Positions 40,235 to 49,922 are shown, counted from the first letter of the stretch. The stretch: 64,000 nucleotides of DNA from Janibacter hoylei PVAS-1 (GCF_000297495.1 NZ_ALWX01000051.1:1-64000); one strand, 5' to 3'. A program made the numbers and translations. Notes: generated from the sequence alone by a model not told the origin.

Positions 40235-40795
40235 GTGGCAACGACGAATGACCTCAAGAACGGCATGGTCCTCAACATCGACGGCCAGCTCTGGAGCGTC
40301 GTGGAGTTCCAGCACGTCAAGCCCGGCAAGGGCCCGGCCTTCGTGCGGACCAAGCTCAAGAACGTCACGAGCGGCAAGACCGTCGACAAGACCTTCAACG
40401 CCGGCACCAAGGTCGAGGTGTCCAACGTCGACAAGCGCACGATGCAGTACCTGTACAACGACGGCACCGACTTCGTCTTCATGGACCCCGAGACCTACGA
40501 CCAGATCCCGGTCACCCCGGAGGTGGTCGGCGACGCCGCGAAGTACATGCTCGAGAACCAGGAGGCGGTCATCGCCCGCAACGAGGGCAATGTCCTCTAC
40601 GTCGAGCTCCCGGCATCCGTGGTCCTCGAGATCACCTACACCGAGCCCGGCCTGCAGGGGGACCGTTCGACCGGTGGCACCAAGCCGGCCACCCTCGAGA
40701 CCGGTGCCGAGATCTCCGTCCCGCTCTTCCTCGAGCAGGGCACGAAGGTCAAGGTCGACACCCGTGACGGCTCCTACCTCGGTCGAGTGAGCTGA
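40235..40795 (+). CDS. efp: Elongation factor P
   Basis: A protein of 186 residues that helps ribosomes through polyproline stretches. The KOW-like first domain carries the loop VKPGKGPAF with Lys32, the residue modified in some bacteria; Actinobacteria usually rely on an unmodified Lys here. The OB domains follow, ending [14 protein letters not shown]. The GTG at 40235 (product begins [13 protein letters not shown]) is the family start. nusB begins on the next base after its stop, so the two are co-translated. Confidence 0.95.
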   Translation: MATTNDLKNGMVLNIDGQLWSVVEFQHVKPGKGPAFVRTKLKNVTSGKTVDKTFNAGTKVEVSNVDKRTMQYLYNDGTDFVFMDPETYDQIPVTPEVVGDAAKYMLENQEAVIARNEGNVLYVELPASVVLEITYTEPGLQGDRSTGGTKPATLETGAEISVPLFLEQGTKVKVDTRDGSYLGRVS

Positions 40796-41209
40796 GTGGG
40801 GGCACGCACCAAGGCCCGCCGCCGCGCCGTCGACCTGCTCTTCGAGGCCGAGTCCCGTGGTCTCAACGCGGGTGACCTCGCGAGCGAGCGGGCCGAGCGA
40901 CCGGTCACCCCGGCACCGCTCAACGAGTACACGATCACCGCGGTCCGCGGCGTCGTGGCCCACTGGACCGACATCAACGACGCGTTGACGACGTACAGCC
41001 AGGGCTGGAGCCTGGACCGCATGCCCGACGTCGACCGGGCGATCCTGCGCCTCGGTGCGTGGGAGATCCTCTACAGCGAGGACGTCCCCGACGAGGTCGC
41101 GGTCAGCGAGGCCGTCGTCCTGGCGACCGAGCTCAGCACGGACGAGTCGCCGAAGTTCGTCAACGGACTGCTCGCGCGCCTCGTCGAGGTCAAGCCCACC
41201 CTCGTCTGA
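40796..41209 (+). CDS. nusB: Transcription antitermination factor NusB
   Basis: A protein of 137 residues, all helical. It starts GARTKARRRAVDLLFEAESR and ends ESPKFVNGLLARLVE, both NusB hallmarks. It binds boxA RNA with ribosomal protein S10 in rRNA antitermination. Start directly abuts the efp stop (GTG at 40796). Eight bases after its stop begins the AI-2E family gene. Confidence 0.93.
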   Translation: MGARTKARRRAVDLLFEAESRGLNAGDLASERAERPVTPAPLNEYTITAVRGVVAHWTDINDALTTYSQGWSLDRMPDVDRAILRLGAWEILYSEDVPDEVAVSEAVVLATELSTDESPKFVNGLLARLVEVKPTLV

Positions 41210-41217
41210 GGAGTCAC

Positions 41218-42420
41218 ATGAGCACCGAGCACGAGACCGAGTCGACGACCGGCGCCACCCCGGACGGACCGCTCGACCGCGGTGTCGTCATCGGCGAGGG
41301 GCTCACGACCCTCGCCCGCTGGTCCTGGCGCCTGCTCCTCGTCGCTGGTGCGAGCGTCGTCCTGTGGTGGCTGCTGGCCAAGCTGTGGGTGGGGGTCTTC
41401 CCGATCCTCCTCGCGCTCATCGTCGCCACGGTCCTGTGGCCCCCGACCCGCTGGCTGCGCTCGAAGGGCGTGCCCGACGCCTTGGCTGCGGCCCTGGTGA
41501 TCGTCGGCTCGCTCGCCCTCGTCTTCGGGGTGCTCGGCGCGATCGCCCCCTCGCTCGTCAGCCAGTCGGGTGACCTCGCGCAGCAGGCCAGCGAGGGTCT
41601 GACCGAGCTGCAGGAGCGGGCGGCCGAGCCGCCCTTCAACATCGACAACGCGACGATCGACGACGCGGTCGGCAAGGCGACGACCTGGCTGCAGGAGCAG
41701 AGCGGGCAGATCGCCACCGGCGCTCTCGCCGGTGCCTCGGCCGTCGGCTCGGGCCTGGTGACGCTCGTGCTCGTGCTCATCCTCGTCTTCTTCTTCATCA
41801 AGGACGGGCCGCAGTTCCTCCCCTTCGTCCGGCGGGTCGCCGGGGAGCGGGCCGGCGGCCACCTCACCGAGGTGGCCACGCGCTCGTGGAACGCGCTCGG
41901 CGGGTTCATCCGGACCCAGGCCCTCGTCTCCGCGGTGGACGCCGTGATCATCGGCATCGGTCTGGCCTTCCTCGGGGTGCCGCTCGCCTTCGCGCTGGCG
42001 ATCCTCACCTTCTTCGGCGGGTTCATCCCGATCGTCGGTGCCTTCGCCGTGGGCTTCCTGTCCGTGCTCGTCGCACTCGTGGCCCAGGGGCCGATGACGG
42101 CCCTCTTCGTCCTCATCCTCATCGTCGCGGTGCAGCAGCTCGAGGGCAACTTCCTCCAGCCCTTCCTCCAGGGCCGCTCGATGCAGCTGCACGCGGGCGT
42201 CATCCTGCTCGCCGTCGCGGTGGGCAGCACGCTCTTCGGCATCGTCGGTGCCTTCCTCGCGGTGCCGGTGGCCGCGGTCGCCGCGGTCGTCCTGCGCTAC
42301 GTCAGCGAGCAGATCAACCTCCGAGCGGGCATCGTCTCCGCCGACGAGGTCGAGAGCGAGTCGGCCGACGGTGAGCGGGTCGCCACGGAGGCGGAGGACG
42401 AGGCGCCGGCGACGTCGTGA
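41218..42420 (+). CDS. AI-2E family transporter/permease
   Basis: A protein of 400 residues with eight or so membrane helices: a first pair (residues about 40-90), a soluble coiled linker (LAQQASEGLTELQERAAEP), then a second set with FFFIKDGPQFLPFVRRVAG and VPLAFALAILTFFGGFIPIVGA. The latter motif (GF-IP-G) is the family signature. Members were named for autoinducer-2 export in E. coli, but many carry other substrates. The C-terminus is acidic. ATG with gaggag upstream. Confidence 0.87.
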   Translation: MSTEHETESTTGATPDGPLDRGVVIGEGLTTLARWSWRLLLVAGASVVLWWLLAKLWVGVFPILLALIVATVLWPPTRWLRSKGVPDALAAALVIVGSLALVFGVLGAIAPSLVSQSGDLAQQASEGLTELQERAAEPPFNIDNATIDDAVGKATTWLQEQSGQIATGALAGASAVGSGLVTLVLVLILVFFFIKDGPQFLPFVRRVAGERAGGHLTEVATRSWNALGGFIRTQALVSAVDAVIIGIGLAFLGVPLAFALAILTFFGGFIPIVGAFAVGFLSVLVALVAQGPMTALFVLILIVAVQQLEGNFLQPFLQGRSMQLHAGVILLAVAVGSTLFGIVGAFLAVPVAAVAAVVLRYVSEQINLRAGIVSADEVESESADGERVATEAEDEAPATS

Positions 42421-43067
42421 CCGCCGTGCCCGTCCGACCGGCCGTCAGCGTCATCCCGCTGCGTGATGGGCCGGCCGGTCCTGAGGTCTTCGTCCAGCAC
42501 CGCCAGCCGACGATGGACTTCGCCGCCGGCGCCGTCGTCTTCCCCGGCGGGCGGTGCGATCCCGGCGACGTGGCGAAGGGAGCGGCCCTCGCCGTGTCGG
42601 ACGCGATCCTCGTCGACCACGTCCACCGGTGGCGGCACCTGCCCGTCGCGCAGGACCGGCAGGCCGATGCCCGCACGCTCCTGGCCACCGGGCTGCGTGA
42701 GCTGGCCGAGGAGACCGGGCTGGTCGCCGACCCGGAGCTGCTGCTGCCGTGGGACCGCTGGGTCACCCCGGAGGGCTCGCCCAAGAGGTTCGACGTCTCC
42801 TTCTTCGTCCTCCCCGTGCCGCGTGAGCACGCGCGACAGCCCGCGCACCTGACGACCGAGGCCGTCGGCTCCGAGTGGACCGCGGTCCACTCCCTGCTCG
42901 ACGCCGGAGAGTCCGGCGACCTCTGGCTGATGACGCCCACGCGGGTCATCCTGCGCGAGCTGCTCGACCTCGGGACGGTCGCCGAGGTGGTCCGACGGCG
43001 CCCGGTCATCACCGGTGTCCGCGACGACCGCCCGTCCGCGCGGCCGCGAGCATCCGACCCGGTGTGA
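42417..43067 (+). CDS. NUDIX hydrolase (NUDT19-like layout)
   Basis: A protein of 216 residues. The box is split from the first glycine loop: MDFAAGAVVFPGGRCDP is followed by an insertion of about 45 residues, then GLRELAEETGLVADPELL. This long-insert layout resembles CoA/acyl-CoA-type NUDIX proteins (NUDT7/19). The GTG overlaps the upstream stop. It is the last gene on this strand before the convergent metNIQ operon, with a hairpin terminator just after. Confidence 0.82.
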   Translation: MTAVPVRPAVSVIPLRDGPAGPEVFVQHRQPTMDFAAGAVVFPGGRCDPGDVAKGAALAVSDAILVDHVHRWRHLPVAQDRQADARTLLATGLRELAEETGLVADPELLLPWDRWVTPEGSPKRFDVSFFVLPVPREHARQPAHLTTEAVGSEWTAVHSLLDAGESGDLWLMTPTRVILRELLDLGTVAEVVRRRPVITGVRDDRPSARPRASDPV

Positions 43068-43086
43068 CCCACTGGCACGAACTGGA

Positions 43087-43127
43087 CGACGGGCCGGCCC
43101 ACACGTGGTGCGTGGACCGGCCCGTCG
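43087..43127. terminator. Bidirectional hairpin terminator
   Basis: A perfect 11-bp inverted repeat (cgacgggccgg at 43087-43097, complement at 43117-43127) with a 19-base loop lies between the convergent NUDIX gene and metQ. It can serve both transcripts. Confidence 0.72.
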
Positions 43128-43143
43128 CGTCGAGAGCGATGTC

Positions 43144-43992
43144 TCAGAAGGCGGGGAGCACCTCGCCGTTGGGCCAGGTCTCCTCGATGTACTTCTTGAC
43201 CTCCGGGGAGTGGAGCAGCTCGTCGAGCTTCTCCAGCCCGGCGTTGTCCTTGTTGGACGCCTGCACGGCGAGGAAGTTGGCGTAGGGGCTGTCCTTGCCG
43301 TCCTCGACCGCGAGCGCGTCCTTGGTCGACAGGTCGGCCTCGATCGCGTAGTTGCCGTTGATGACGGCGGCGTCGAGGTCCTGGAGGGAGCGCGCCAGCT
43401 GGGCCGCGTCGGTCTCCTTGAACTTCAGCTTCTTGGGGTTGTCGTCGACGTCGAAGATCGTCGCGTTGGTGGCGTCCTTGCCCTCCTTGAGCGTGATGAC
43501 GTCGTTGTCGGCGAGCAGCTGCAGCGCCCGGCCCTGGTTGGACGGGTCGTTGTTGATCCCAATGGTGCCGCCCTGGGGCAGGTCCTTGAGGTCCTTGACC
43601 TTGTCGGAGTACAGCGCGAAGGGCTCGATGTGGATGCCCTCGTAGTGCGCGAAGTCGTAGCCGCGGTCCTCCACCTGCTCCTCGTAGTAGGGGAGGTGCT
43701 GGTAGTAGTTCGCGTCGAGGGTGCCCTCGGAGAGCTGGACGTTGGGCTGGACGTAGTCGTCGAAGGTCTTGATCTCGAGGTCGAGCTTGGCGTCTGGCGC
43801 CAGCTCCTTGTCGACGTACTCGAGGATCTTGGCGTGCGGGGTCGGCGAGGCGCCGACGGTGATCTTGGTGACGCCGGAGTCGTCGGGGGCGGGGCCCTCC
43901 GCGTCGCCCTTCGTCAGACCGCAGGCCGTGAGGCCCAGGGCGGAGACGGTGATGAGGGCGACGGCGCGGGCCGTGGTGCGGGCGGTGGACAT
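43144..43992 (-). CDS. metQ: Methionine ABC transporter substrate-binding lipoprotein
   Basis: A NlpA/MetQ-type lipoprotein of 282 residues. The N-terminal signal ends in the lipobox LTAC (LGLTACGLTKG), so Cys23 should be lipid-anchored. The core starts KITVGASPTPHAKIL and includes FDDYVQPNVQLSEGTLDANYYQH and LPQGGTIGINNDPSNQGRAL, all family-typical. It binds D- or L-methionine outside the membrane. Start ATG preceded by agagga. Last gene of metN-metI-metQ. Confidence 0.93.
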   Translation of the reverse strand: MSTARTTARAVALITVSALGLTACGLTKGDAEGPAPDDSGVTKITVGASPTPHAKILEYVDKELAPDAKLDLEIKTFDDYVQPNVQLSEGTLDANYYQHLPYYEEQVEDRGYDFAHYEGIHIEPFALYSDKVKDLKDLPQGGTIGINNDPSNQGRALQLLADNDVITLKEGKDATNATIFDVDDNPKKLKFKETDAAQLARSLQDLDAAVINGNYAIEADLSTKDALAVEDGKDSPYANFLAVQASNKDNAGLEKLDELLHSPEVKKYIEETWPNGEVLPAF

Positions 43993-44053
43993 GAGTTCCT
44001 CTCGGTGGTGGCCGGTGGGCCGGGGTCTGCAGGGGAGGGCGAAGGGGGTGGAG

Positions 44054-44749
44054 TCAGCGTCGGTCGAGGCGGCGGGCGACGAGGTCGCCGACGACCTGGA
44101 CGACGGTGACGATGACGACGAGCAGCGCCACGCAGACGATCATCACGTCGGACTCGAAGCGGTTGTAGCCGTAGCTCATGGCGACGGCACCGAGGCCGCC
44201 GCCGCCGACGGCACCGGCCATCGCGGTGTAGCCGATGAGCGCGATGACGGTGGTCGTCAGGCCGGCGACGAGTCCGGAGCGGGCCTCGGGCAGCAGCACC
44301 TTGCGGGTGATCTCGGAGCGGGTGGCGCCCATCATCGTCACGGCCTCGACCTTGCCGCCGGGGACCTCGCGCAGCGAGGTCTCGACGAGCCGGGCATAGA
44401 AGGGGATCGCGCCGACGGTGAGCGGGACGACGGCCGCCTGCCAGCCGATCGATGTCCCGACGACGAGCCGGGTGAAGGGAATGATGGCGATCATCAGGAT
44501 GAGGAAGGGCAGCGAGCGCCCGAGGTTGACGACAGCACCGACGACGCGGTGGACCACGGCGTTGGGCGCGGTGCCGCCGGGGGAACTCGTGAAGAGCAGC
44601 ACCCCGAGCGGGATCCCGATGAGCGCGGTGAGCGCGCTCGCGACGCCGGTCATCGCCAGGGTCTCCCAGATGGCGGTGGGCACGGCCTGCCGGATGATCT
44701 CGTTGTCGAGGTAGCGTCCCTCGCCGACGAGGCTGGTGAGGGCGCTCAT
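44054..44749 (-). CDS. metI: Methionine ABC transporter permease
   Basis: A protein of 231 residues with five to six helices. The coupling motif is EAVTMMGATRSEITRKVLLPEA (EAA loop), and GYTAMAGAVGGGGLGAVAMSYGYNRFE is the MetI signature. It forms a dimer across the membrane with MetN. The ATG overlaps the metN stop (ATGA). Confidence 0.94.
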   Translation of the reverse strand: MSALTSLVGEGRYLDNEIIRQAVPTAIWETLAMTGVASALTALIGIPLGVLLFTSSPGGTAPNAVVHRVVGAVVNLGRSLPFLILMIAIIPFTRLVVGTSIGWQAAVVPLTVGAIPFYARLVETSLREVPGGKVEAVTMMGATRSEITRKVLLPEARSGLVAGLTTTVIALIGYTAMAGAVGGGGLGAVAMSYGYNRFESDVMIVCVALLVVIVTVVQVVGDLVARRLDRR

Positions 44750-45747
44750 GCGGCCACCTCCGGCGAGAGGTGGGCGGCCTCGAGGAGGCGCACGGCCTCG
44801 TCGGTACGGGCCGGGTCGACCTCGAGCTGGATCCGGCCGACGCGCCGCCCGCCGATCGTCTCGAGGGTGGCGGCCGCGACCTCGGCGGAGACGCCCCCGT
44901 CACGCAGCAGGGCGAGGACCCCGTCGACGCTCGTCGTGCCGGAGCGGACGTCGCCGAGGGCGACCTCGACGTAGCCGCCGTCGTGGTCGAGGGGCAGCGG
45001 GGGCAGGGGGATGAGGTCGCGGTGCAGCTGCCCACGGGCGTCGGTGACGACGGTGCCGATGGGGCCGGTCTCGACGACGCGGCCGTCGGCGAGCAGGCTC
45101 ACGGTGTCGCAGACCTCACGGACCACCGACGGCTCGTGGGTGATGATGACGACGGTGATCCCGAGGCGGTCGCGCAGATCACGCAGGAGGCCGAGGATCT
45201 GGCGAGTCGTGCCGGCATCCAGGGCGGAGGTCGGCTCGTCGCACAGGAGGATGTCGGGGCGGGTCGCCAGGGCGCGAGCGATGCCGACCCGCTGCTGCTG
45301 TCCGCCGGAGAGCTGCGCCGGGTGGTTGTCGGCACGGTCGGTGAGGCCGACGAGCTCGAGCAGCTCGGCGACCCTGGCCTGCCGGTCGGCCTCGGACCAG
45401 CCGGCGATCTCGAGCGGCAGGGCGATGTTGGCTGCGGCCGACCGCGAGTCGAGCAGATTGGCGTGCTGGAAGACCATGCCGAAGCGACGCCGCACGGCGC
45501 GCAGCTCGTCCCCGACGAGCGCAGGGATGTCGGTGCCGTCGAGGTCGACGACGCCGGCGGTCGGGTGCTCGAGGCCGGTGAGGCACCGGATGAGCGTCGA
45601 CTTGCCGGCGCCGGAGCGGCCGACGATGCCGTGGATCGAGCCGCGCGCGATCGACAGGGTGATGTCGTCAAGCGCGACCACCGGTCCGCGGGGAGTGCTG
45701 AACTCCTTGCGCAGGCCCGTGAGCTGGAGCAGGGGTGTCTCGGTCAC
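44746..45747 (-). CDS. metN: Methionine ABC transporter ATP-binding protein
   Basis: An ATPase of about 333 residues. Walker A is GRSGAGKSTLIR, signature LSGGQQQRVGIARAL, Walker B ILLCDEPTSALD and the switch His in IITHEPSVV. A C-terminal NIL domain of about 75 residues (GGYVEVALGDVRSG onward), which binds methionine and gives feedback inhibition, is present. The GTG at 45747 is preferred because a TATTAT box lies 7 bases before it, implying a leaderless mRNA; the ATG at 45756 is in frame and would add 3 residues. Confidence 0.93.
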   Translation of the reverse strand: MTETPLLQLTGLRKEFSTPRGPVVALDDITLSIARGSIHGIVGRSGAGKSTLIRCLTGLEHPTAGVVDLDGTDIPALVGDELRAVRRRFGMVFQHANLLDSRSAAANIALPLEIAGWSEADRQARVAELLELVGLTDRADNHPAQLSGGQQQRVGIARALATRPDILLCDEPTSALDAGTTRQILGLLRDLRDRLGITVVIITHEPSVVREVCDTVSLLADGRVVETGPIGTVVTDARGQLHRDLIPLPPLPLDHDGGYVEVALGDVRSGTTSVDGVLALLRDGGVSAEVAAATLETIGGRRVGRIQLEVDPARTDEAVRLLEAAHLSPEVAA

Positions 45748-45754
45748 GAGGAAC

Positions 45755-45760
45755 ATAATA
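45755..45760 (-). promoter_or_regulatory. -10 box of metN (leaderless layout)
   Basis: On the minus strand tattat is followed by 7 bases and then the metN GTG, and overlaps the alternative ATG. A weak -35 (ttggtt) lies about 18 bases upstream. The palindrome at 45765-45781 sits between the two boxes. Confidence 0.55.
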
Positions 45761-45764
45761 GGAA

Positions 45765-45781
45765 GTTATGTTTCACATAAC
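45765..45781. promoter_or_regulatory. Palindromic operator candidate in the metN promoter
   Basis: gttatgtttcacataac is a perfect 7-3-7 inverted repeat, AT-rich in a GC-rich genome, lying between the -35 and -10 boxes of metN. A repressor dimer bound here would block the promoter. The regulator is not known; a methionine-responsive TetR or ArsR-type protein is a guess. Confidence 0.6.
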
Positions 45782-45850
45782 CAAAACCGAGATGTCGCCT
45801 TCCGGCGAGCGTCGAGGTGAGACGGGTTCGGGAGGGCGCGGCCCAGACGG

Positions 45851-45856
45851 TAGGCT
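45851..45856 (+). promoter_or_regulatory. Candidate -10 box of the pyr operon
   Basis: TAGGCT fits TAnnnT and would start transcription near 45863, just before the PyrR-binding hairpin, giving a leader of about 57 bases. Confidence 0.5.
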
Positions 45857-45871
45857 CGGCCCCGATCGACA

Positions 45872-45908
45872 TCCTTTAACCGCTGTCCAGTGAGGCAGAG
45901 AAGGAGGT
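45872..45908 (+). promoter_or_regulatory. PyrR-binding RNA hairpin sequestering the pyrR Shine-Dalgarno
   Basis: The RNA folds as a lower stem tcctt (45872-45876) with aagga (45901-45905), an upper stem ctg (45883-45885) with cag (45896-45898), and the loop tccagtgagg. This matches the PyrR-binding consensus (UCCAGWGAGGY core), known from Bacillus and from Mycobacterium. The 3' arm is the start of aaggaggt, the ribosome-binding site of pyrR, so PyrR plus UMP/UTP should close it and repress translation of pyrR and coupled genes. No terminator hairpin follows, so translational rather than transcriptional control is expected, as shown for M. smegmatis. Confidence 0.85.
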
Positions 45909-45920
45909 CTTGAGACACTC

Positions 45921-46496
45921 ATGTGTCCGGACACGCCCCCAGAGGCCAGCCCCCCCGCCCGCGAGGTGATGAGCGCCGCCGACGTCGCGCGCGGCCTGCG
46001 CCGCATCGCCCACGAGATCGTCGAGCGCAACAAGGGGGCCCGGGACGTCGTCCTGCTCGGCATCCCCAGTCGCGGCGTCGAGCTCGCCCAGCGCCTCGCC
46101 GCCCAGATCAGTGAGATCGAAGGGGGAGCCGTCCCCGTCGGGTCCCTCGACGTGACGATGTACCGCGACGACCTGCGGGGTCGCCCCACCCGGGCCCCGC
46201 AGCAGACGCAGTTCCCCGCCTCCGGCGTCGACGACAAGATCGTCGTGCTCGTCGACGACGTCCTGTACTCGGGCCGCACCGTCCGGGCCGCCCTCGACGC
46301 CCTCTCCGACTACGGCCGGCCGCGCTCCGTGCGCCTGGCGGTCCTCGTCGACCGTGGGCACCGCGAACTCCCGATCCGCGCCGACCACGTCGGCAAGAAT
46401 CTGCCGACGTCGCAGACCGAGCGGGTCACCGTGCGCCTGTCCGGCCACGACGATGTCGCGGACTCCGTCACGATCTCCGGGGGTGAGCAGCGATGA
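45921..46496 (+). CDS. pyrR: Pyrimidine operon regulator / uracil phosphoribosyltransferase PyrR
   Basis: A protein of 191 residues. The PRPP-binding motif is [21 protein letters not shown], with the RNA-binding basic face including [22 protein letters not shown]. It binds the leader hairpin just upstream and may have uracil phosphoribosyltransferase activity. ATG is 12 bases after aaggaggt, a long spacing, but the N-terminus agrees with mycobacterial PyrR. Stop overlaps the pyrB ATG. Confidence 0.95.
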   Translation: MCPDTPPEASPPAREVMSAADVARGLRRIAHEIVERNKGARDVVLLGIPSRGVELAQRLAAQISEIEGGAVPVGSLDVTMYRDDLRGRPTRAPQQTQFPASGVDDKIVVLVDDVLYSGRTVRAALDALSDYGRPRSVRLAVLVDRGHRELPIRADHVGKNLPTSQTERVTVRLSGHDDVADSVTISGGEQR

Positions 46497-47467
46497 CCCG
46501 CCACCTGCTCTCCGTCGCCGACCTCGACGACACCGCCCTGCGCACCGTGCTCGACACGGCCGCCGAGATGCACGACGTGCAGCGCCGCGAGGTCAAGAAG
46601 ATCCCGACCCTGCGGGGCCGGACGGTCATCAACCTCTTCTTCGAGGACTCCACCCGCACCCGCAGCTCCTTCGAGATCGCGGGCAAGTGGATGAGCGCCG
46701 ACACGATCAACATCACCGGCAAGGGGTCGTCGACGTCGAAGGGCGAGTCCCTCCGAGACACCGTGCGCACCATCGCGGCCATGGGGGTCGACGCCATCGT
46801 CATGCGCCACCAGGCCTCTGGTGCGGCCCACCAGGTCGCCGGCTGGTTCGACGAGTCGGGCGTGCGCACGAGCGTGGTCAACGCCGGTGACGGCACGCAC
46901 GAGCACCCGACGCAGGCCCTGCTCGACGCCTACACCCTCGAGCGCCGCCTCGGTTCGCTCGAGGGCAAGCGGGTCGCGATCGTCGGGGACGTGACCCACA
47001 GCCGGGTCTTCCGCTCCAACGTCCTCTCGCTGCCGCGCCTGGGCGCCGAGGTCACCGTCGTCGCGCCGCCGACGCTCATGCCGAGCGGCGCGAGCGCCTG
47101 GGCGAGCGCCGACGGCTTCACCCTGGGCGACGACCTCGACGAGGTCATCGACTCGGGTGTCGACGCGCTGATGATGCTGCGCGTGCAGCGCGAGCGCATG
47201 GCGGGTGGCTACTTCCCCACGGCTCGTGAGTACACCGTCGGCTACGGCCTGACCCGCGACCGCCTCGCCGCGCTCACCGCGGCCAACCCCGAGGCCGTCA
47301 TCTGCCACCCCGGGCCGATGAACCGCGGCCTGGAGATCGCCGCCGACGCCGCCGACGCGGCGAGCAGCCTCGTCCTCGACCAGGTGAGCGCCGGTGTCGC
47401 CGTGCGGATGAGCGTCCTCTACCACCTGCTGGCCTCCGGCCTGCCCGACGAAGGGGGGCAGGCATGA
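46493..47467 (+). CDS. pyrB: Aspartate carbamoyltransferase catalytic subunit
   Basis: A protein of 324 residues catalysing the first committed step of pyrimidine synthesis. The carbamoyl-phosphate site [12 protein letters not shown] and the aspartate-domain [12 protein letters not shown] motif are present, as is the 80s-loop [14 protein letters not shown]. No pyrI regulatory gene is nearby, typical of Actinobacteria. Overlaps pyrR and pyrC by ATGA. Confidence 0.96.
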   Translation: MTRHLLSVADLDDTALRTVLDTAAEMHDVQRREVKKIPTLRGRTVINLFFEDSTRTRSSFEIAGKWMSADTINITGKGSSTSKGESLRDTVRTIAAMGVDAIVMRHQASGAAHQVAGWFDESGVRTSVVNAGDGTHEHPTQALLDAYTLERRLGSLEGKRVAIVGDVTHSRVFRSNVLSLPRLGAEVTVVAPPTLMPSGASAWASADGFTLGDDLDEVIDSGVDALMMLRVQRERMAGGYFPTAREYTVGYGLTRDRLAALTAANPEAVICHPGPMNRGLEIAADAADAASSLVLDQVSAGVAVRMSVLYHLLASGLPDEGGQA

Positions 47468-48759
47468 GCGACCTGCTGATCACCGGCGCATCCCTGCTCG
47501 GTGGCGAGTCCACCGACGTCCTCGTCCGGGACGGCGTCATCGCCGCCGTCGGGGCAGAGGCCACCGCGGGGGAGAGCACCCAGCGCATCGACGCCGACGG
47601 GCTGGCCCTCCTGCCGGGGCTCGTCGACCTGCACACGCACCTGCGCGAGCCCGGTCGCGAGGACGCGGAGACGGTGCGGACCGGGTCCGCGGCCGCCGCG
47701 GCCGGCGGCTTCACCGCCGTCCTCGCCATGGCCAACACCAGCCCGGTCACCGACACCGCCGAGGCCGCCGAGCGCGTGCTCGACCTCGGGGTCGCCGCCG
47801 GGCACTGCGACGTCCAGCCGATCGGGTCCGTGACCAAGGGTCTCGACGGGGCCGAGCTCGCCGAGCTGGGGCTCATGCACCGCTCGCGTGCCCGGGTCCG
47901 CGTCTTCTCCGACGACGGCCGCTGCGTCCACGACGCCCGCGTCATGCGGCGCGCGCTCGAGTACGTGCGGGCCTTCGACGGCGTCGTGTCCCAGCACGCG
48001 CAGGACCCCGCCCTGGCCGGGCCGGCCGCCTGCTGCCACGAGGGCGAGCTGAGTGGCCGCCTCGGCCTCACCGGGTGGCCGGCCGTCGCCGAGTCGAGCA
48101 TCATTGCCCGCGACGCGGAGCTGGCGCTGCACACCGGCTCGCGCGTCCACGTCGCCCACGTCTCGACCGCCGAGGGCGTCGAGGCCGTGCGCTGGGCCAA
48201 GCGACGCGGCGCGCGCATCACCGCCGAGGTCACGCCGCACCACCTCGTCCTGACGACGGACCTGCTCCGCGGGTACGACCCGGTCTACAAGGTCAACCCG
48301 CCGCTGCGCCCCGCCGAGGACGTCGAGGCGCTGCGCGAGGCCTTGGCCGACGGCACGATCGACGCGGTCGCGACCGACCACGCACCGCACGCCCGGCACG
48401 ACAAGGAGCACGCCTTCCCCGACGCGGCCTTCGGCATGCTCGGGCTCGAGACCGCCTTCGCCGTCGTCCACGACGTCATGGTGACGAGCGGCCGGATCGA
48501 CCTGGCGACGCTCGCCGAGCGGATGTCCCACGCGCCGGCCCGCATCGCCGGGCTCGCCGACCACGGTCGCGCGATCGAGGTGGGCGCCCCGGCCAACCTC
48601 GTCCTCGTCGACACCAGCGAGCGGGTCACCGTCGACCCGGCCACCTCGCACTCCCTGTCCCGCAACACCCCCTTCGCCGGGCACACCCTCACCGGGCGTG
48701 TCCGCACGACGATCCTGCGCGGCCGCGTCACGGCCGCCGACGGAGAGGTCAACCTGTGA
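47464..48759 (+). CDS. pyrC: Dihydroorotase
   Basis: A class I amidohydrolase of 431 residues. Metal ligands are in [13 protein letters not shown], in [11 protein letters not shown], and the catalytic Asp in [14 protein letters not shown]. The position where many amidohydrolases have a carboxylated metal-bridging Lys reads [12 protein letters not shown] here, consistent with class I dihydroorotases that have an Asp there. Start and stop overlap pyrB and carA. Confidence 0.95.
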   Translation: MSDLLITGASLLGGESTDVLVRDGVIAAVGAEATAGESTQRIDADGLALLPGLVDLHTHLREPGREDAETVRTGSAAAAAGGFTAVLAMANTSPVTDTAEAAERVLDLGVAAGHCDVQPIGSVTKGLDGAELAELGLMHRSRARVRVFSDDGRCVHDARVMRRALEYVRAFDGVVSQHAQDPALAGPAACCHEGELSGRLGLTGWPAVAESSIIARDAELALHTGSRVHVAHVSTAEGVEAVRWAKRRGARITAEVTPHHLVLTTDLLRGYDPVYKVNPPLRPAEDVEALREALADGTIDAVATDHAPHARHDKEHAFPDAAFGMLGLETAFAVVHDVMVTSGRIDLATLAERMSHAPARIAGLADHGRAIEVGAPANLVLVDTSERVTVDPATSHSLSRNTPFAGHTLTGRVRTTILRGRVTAADGEVNL

Positions 48760-49921
48760 GCACCAGCAGCACCAGTCCAGCGGTCCTCGTCCTCGAGGAC
48801 GGTCGCACCTTCACCGGTACCGCCTACGGCGCGACCGGCGAGACGGTCGGCGAGGCCGTCTTCTCCACCGGCATGACCGGCTACCAGGAGACCCTCACCG
48901 ACCCGAGCTACCGCGGGCAGGTCGTCGCCATGACGGCCCCGCACATCGGCAACACCGGGTGGAACGACGAGGACGACGAGTCCACACGCATCCACGTCGC
49001 CGGCTTCGTCCTGCGCGACCCCGCGCTGCGCCCGAGCAACTGGCGCTCGCAGCGCTCGCTCGAGGAGGAACTCGTCGCCCAGGGCATCGTCAGCATCGCC
49101 GGCATCGACACCCGGGCGCTGACGCGCCACCTGCGCGAGCGCGGCGCCATGCGCGTCGGCATCTTCTCCGGCGACGCCCTCGGTGACGAGGCCAGCCGAC
49201 TCGAGCGGGTGCGCTCCGCCCCCGAGATGGCCGGCTCCGCCCTCGCCGCCTCGGTGAGCACGAGCGAGCCCTACGTCGTGCCGGCGCAGGGGGAGCAGCG
49301 CTTCACCGTCGCCGCCATCGACCTCGGCATCAAGACGATGACCCCGACCCGCCTGGCCGAGCGCGGCATCGAGGTGCACGTCCTGCCGGCCACCGCCACG
49401 TGGGAGCAGGTGCAGGCCGTCTCGCCCGACGGGCTCTTCTTCTCCAACGGCCCCGGCGACCCCGCCACGGCCGGCGACCAGGTCGCCCTGCTGCAGGAGG
49501 CGCTGCGGGCCGGGCTGCCGTACTTCGGCATCTGCTTCGGCAACCAGCTCTTCGGCCGGGCCCTCGGCTTCGGCACGTACAAGCTCAAGTACGGCCACCG
49601 CGGCATCAACCAGCCGGTGCTCGACCGCTCGACCGGCAAGGTCGAGGTCACGGCGCACAACCACGGCTTCGCCGTGGACGCCCCCCTCGACGAGGCGACG
49701 CAGACCCCCTTCGGCACGGCCTCCGTCAGCCACGTCTGCCTCAACGACGACGTCGTCGAGGGTCTGGAGCTGCGCGACGGCGACGGTGACGACGCCCGCC
49801 TGCTCGGCTTCTCCGTCCAGTACCACCCCGAGGCCGCGGCCGGACCGCACGACGCCGCCTACCTCTTCGACCGTTTCACCGACCTGCTGGCCACCGCCGG
49901 CACCAAGGAGGCCCGGGCCTG

Positions 49922-49922
<1 letters not shown>
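48756..49922 (+). CDS. carA: Carbamoyl-phosphate synthase small subunit
   Basis: The glutaminase subunit, 388 residues. N-terminal domain starts [18 protein letters not shown]. The amidotransferase nucleophile Cys is in [20 protein letters not shown] and the His/Glu in [11 protein letters not shown]. It feeds ammonia to CarB. The GTG overlaps the pyrC stop. The order pyrC-carA lacks the membrane protein gene found between them in mycobacteria. Confidence 0.95.

Noticed and set aside
43015-44109. A 364-codon plus-strand frame across metQ
   Set aside because: The minus strand encodes a complete MetQ lipoprotein with lipobox and family motifs; the plus-strand frame has no domains.
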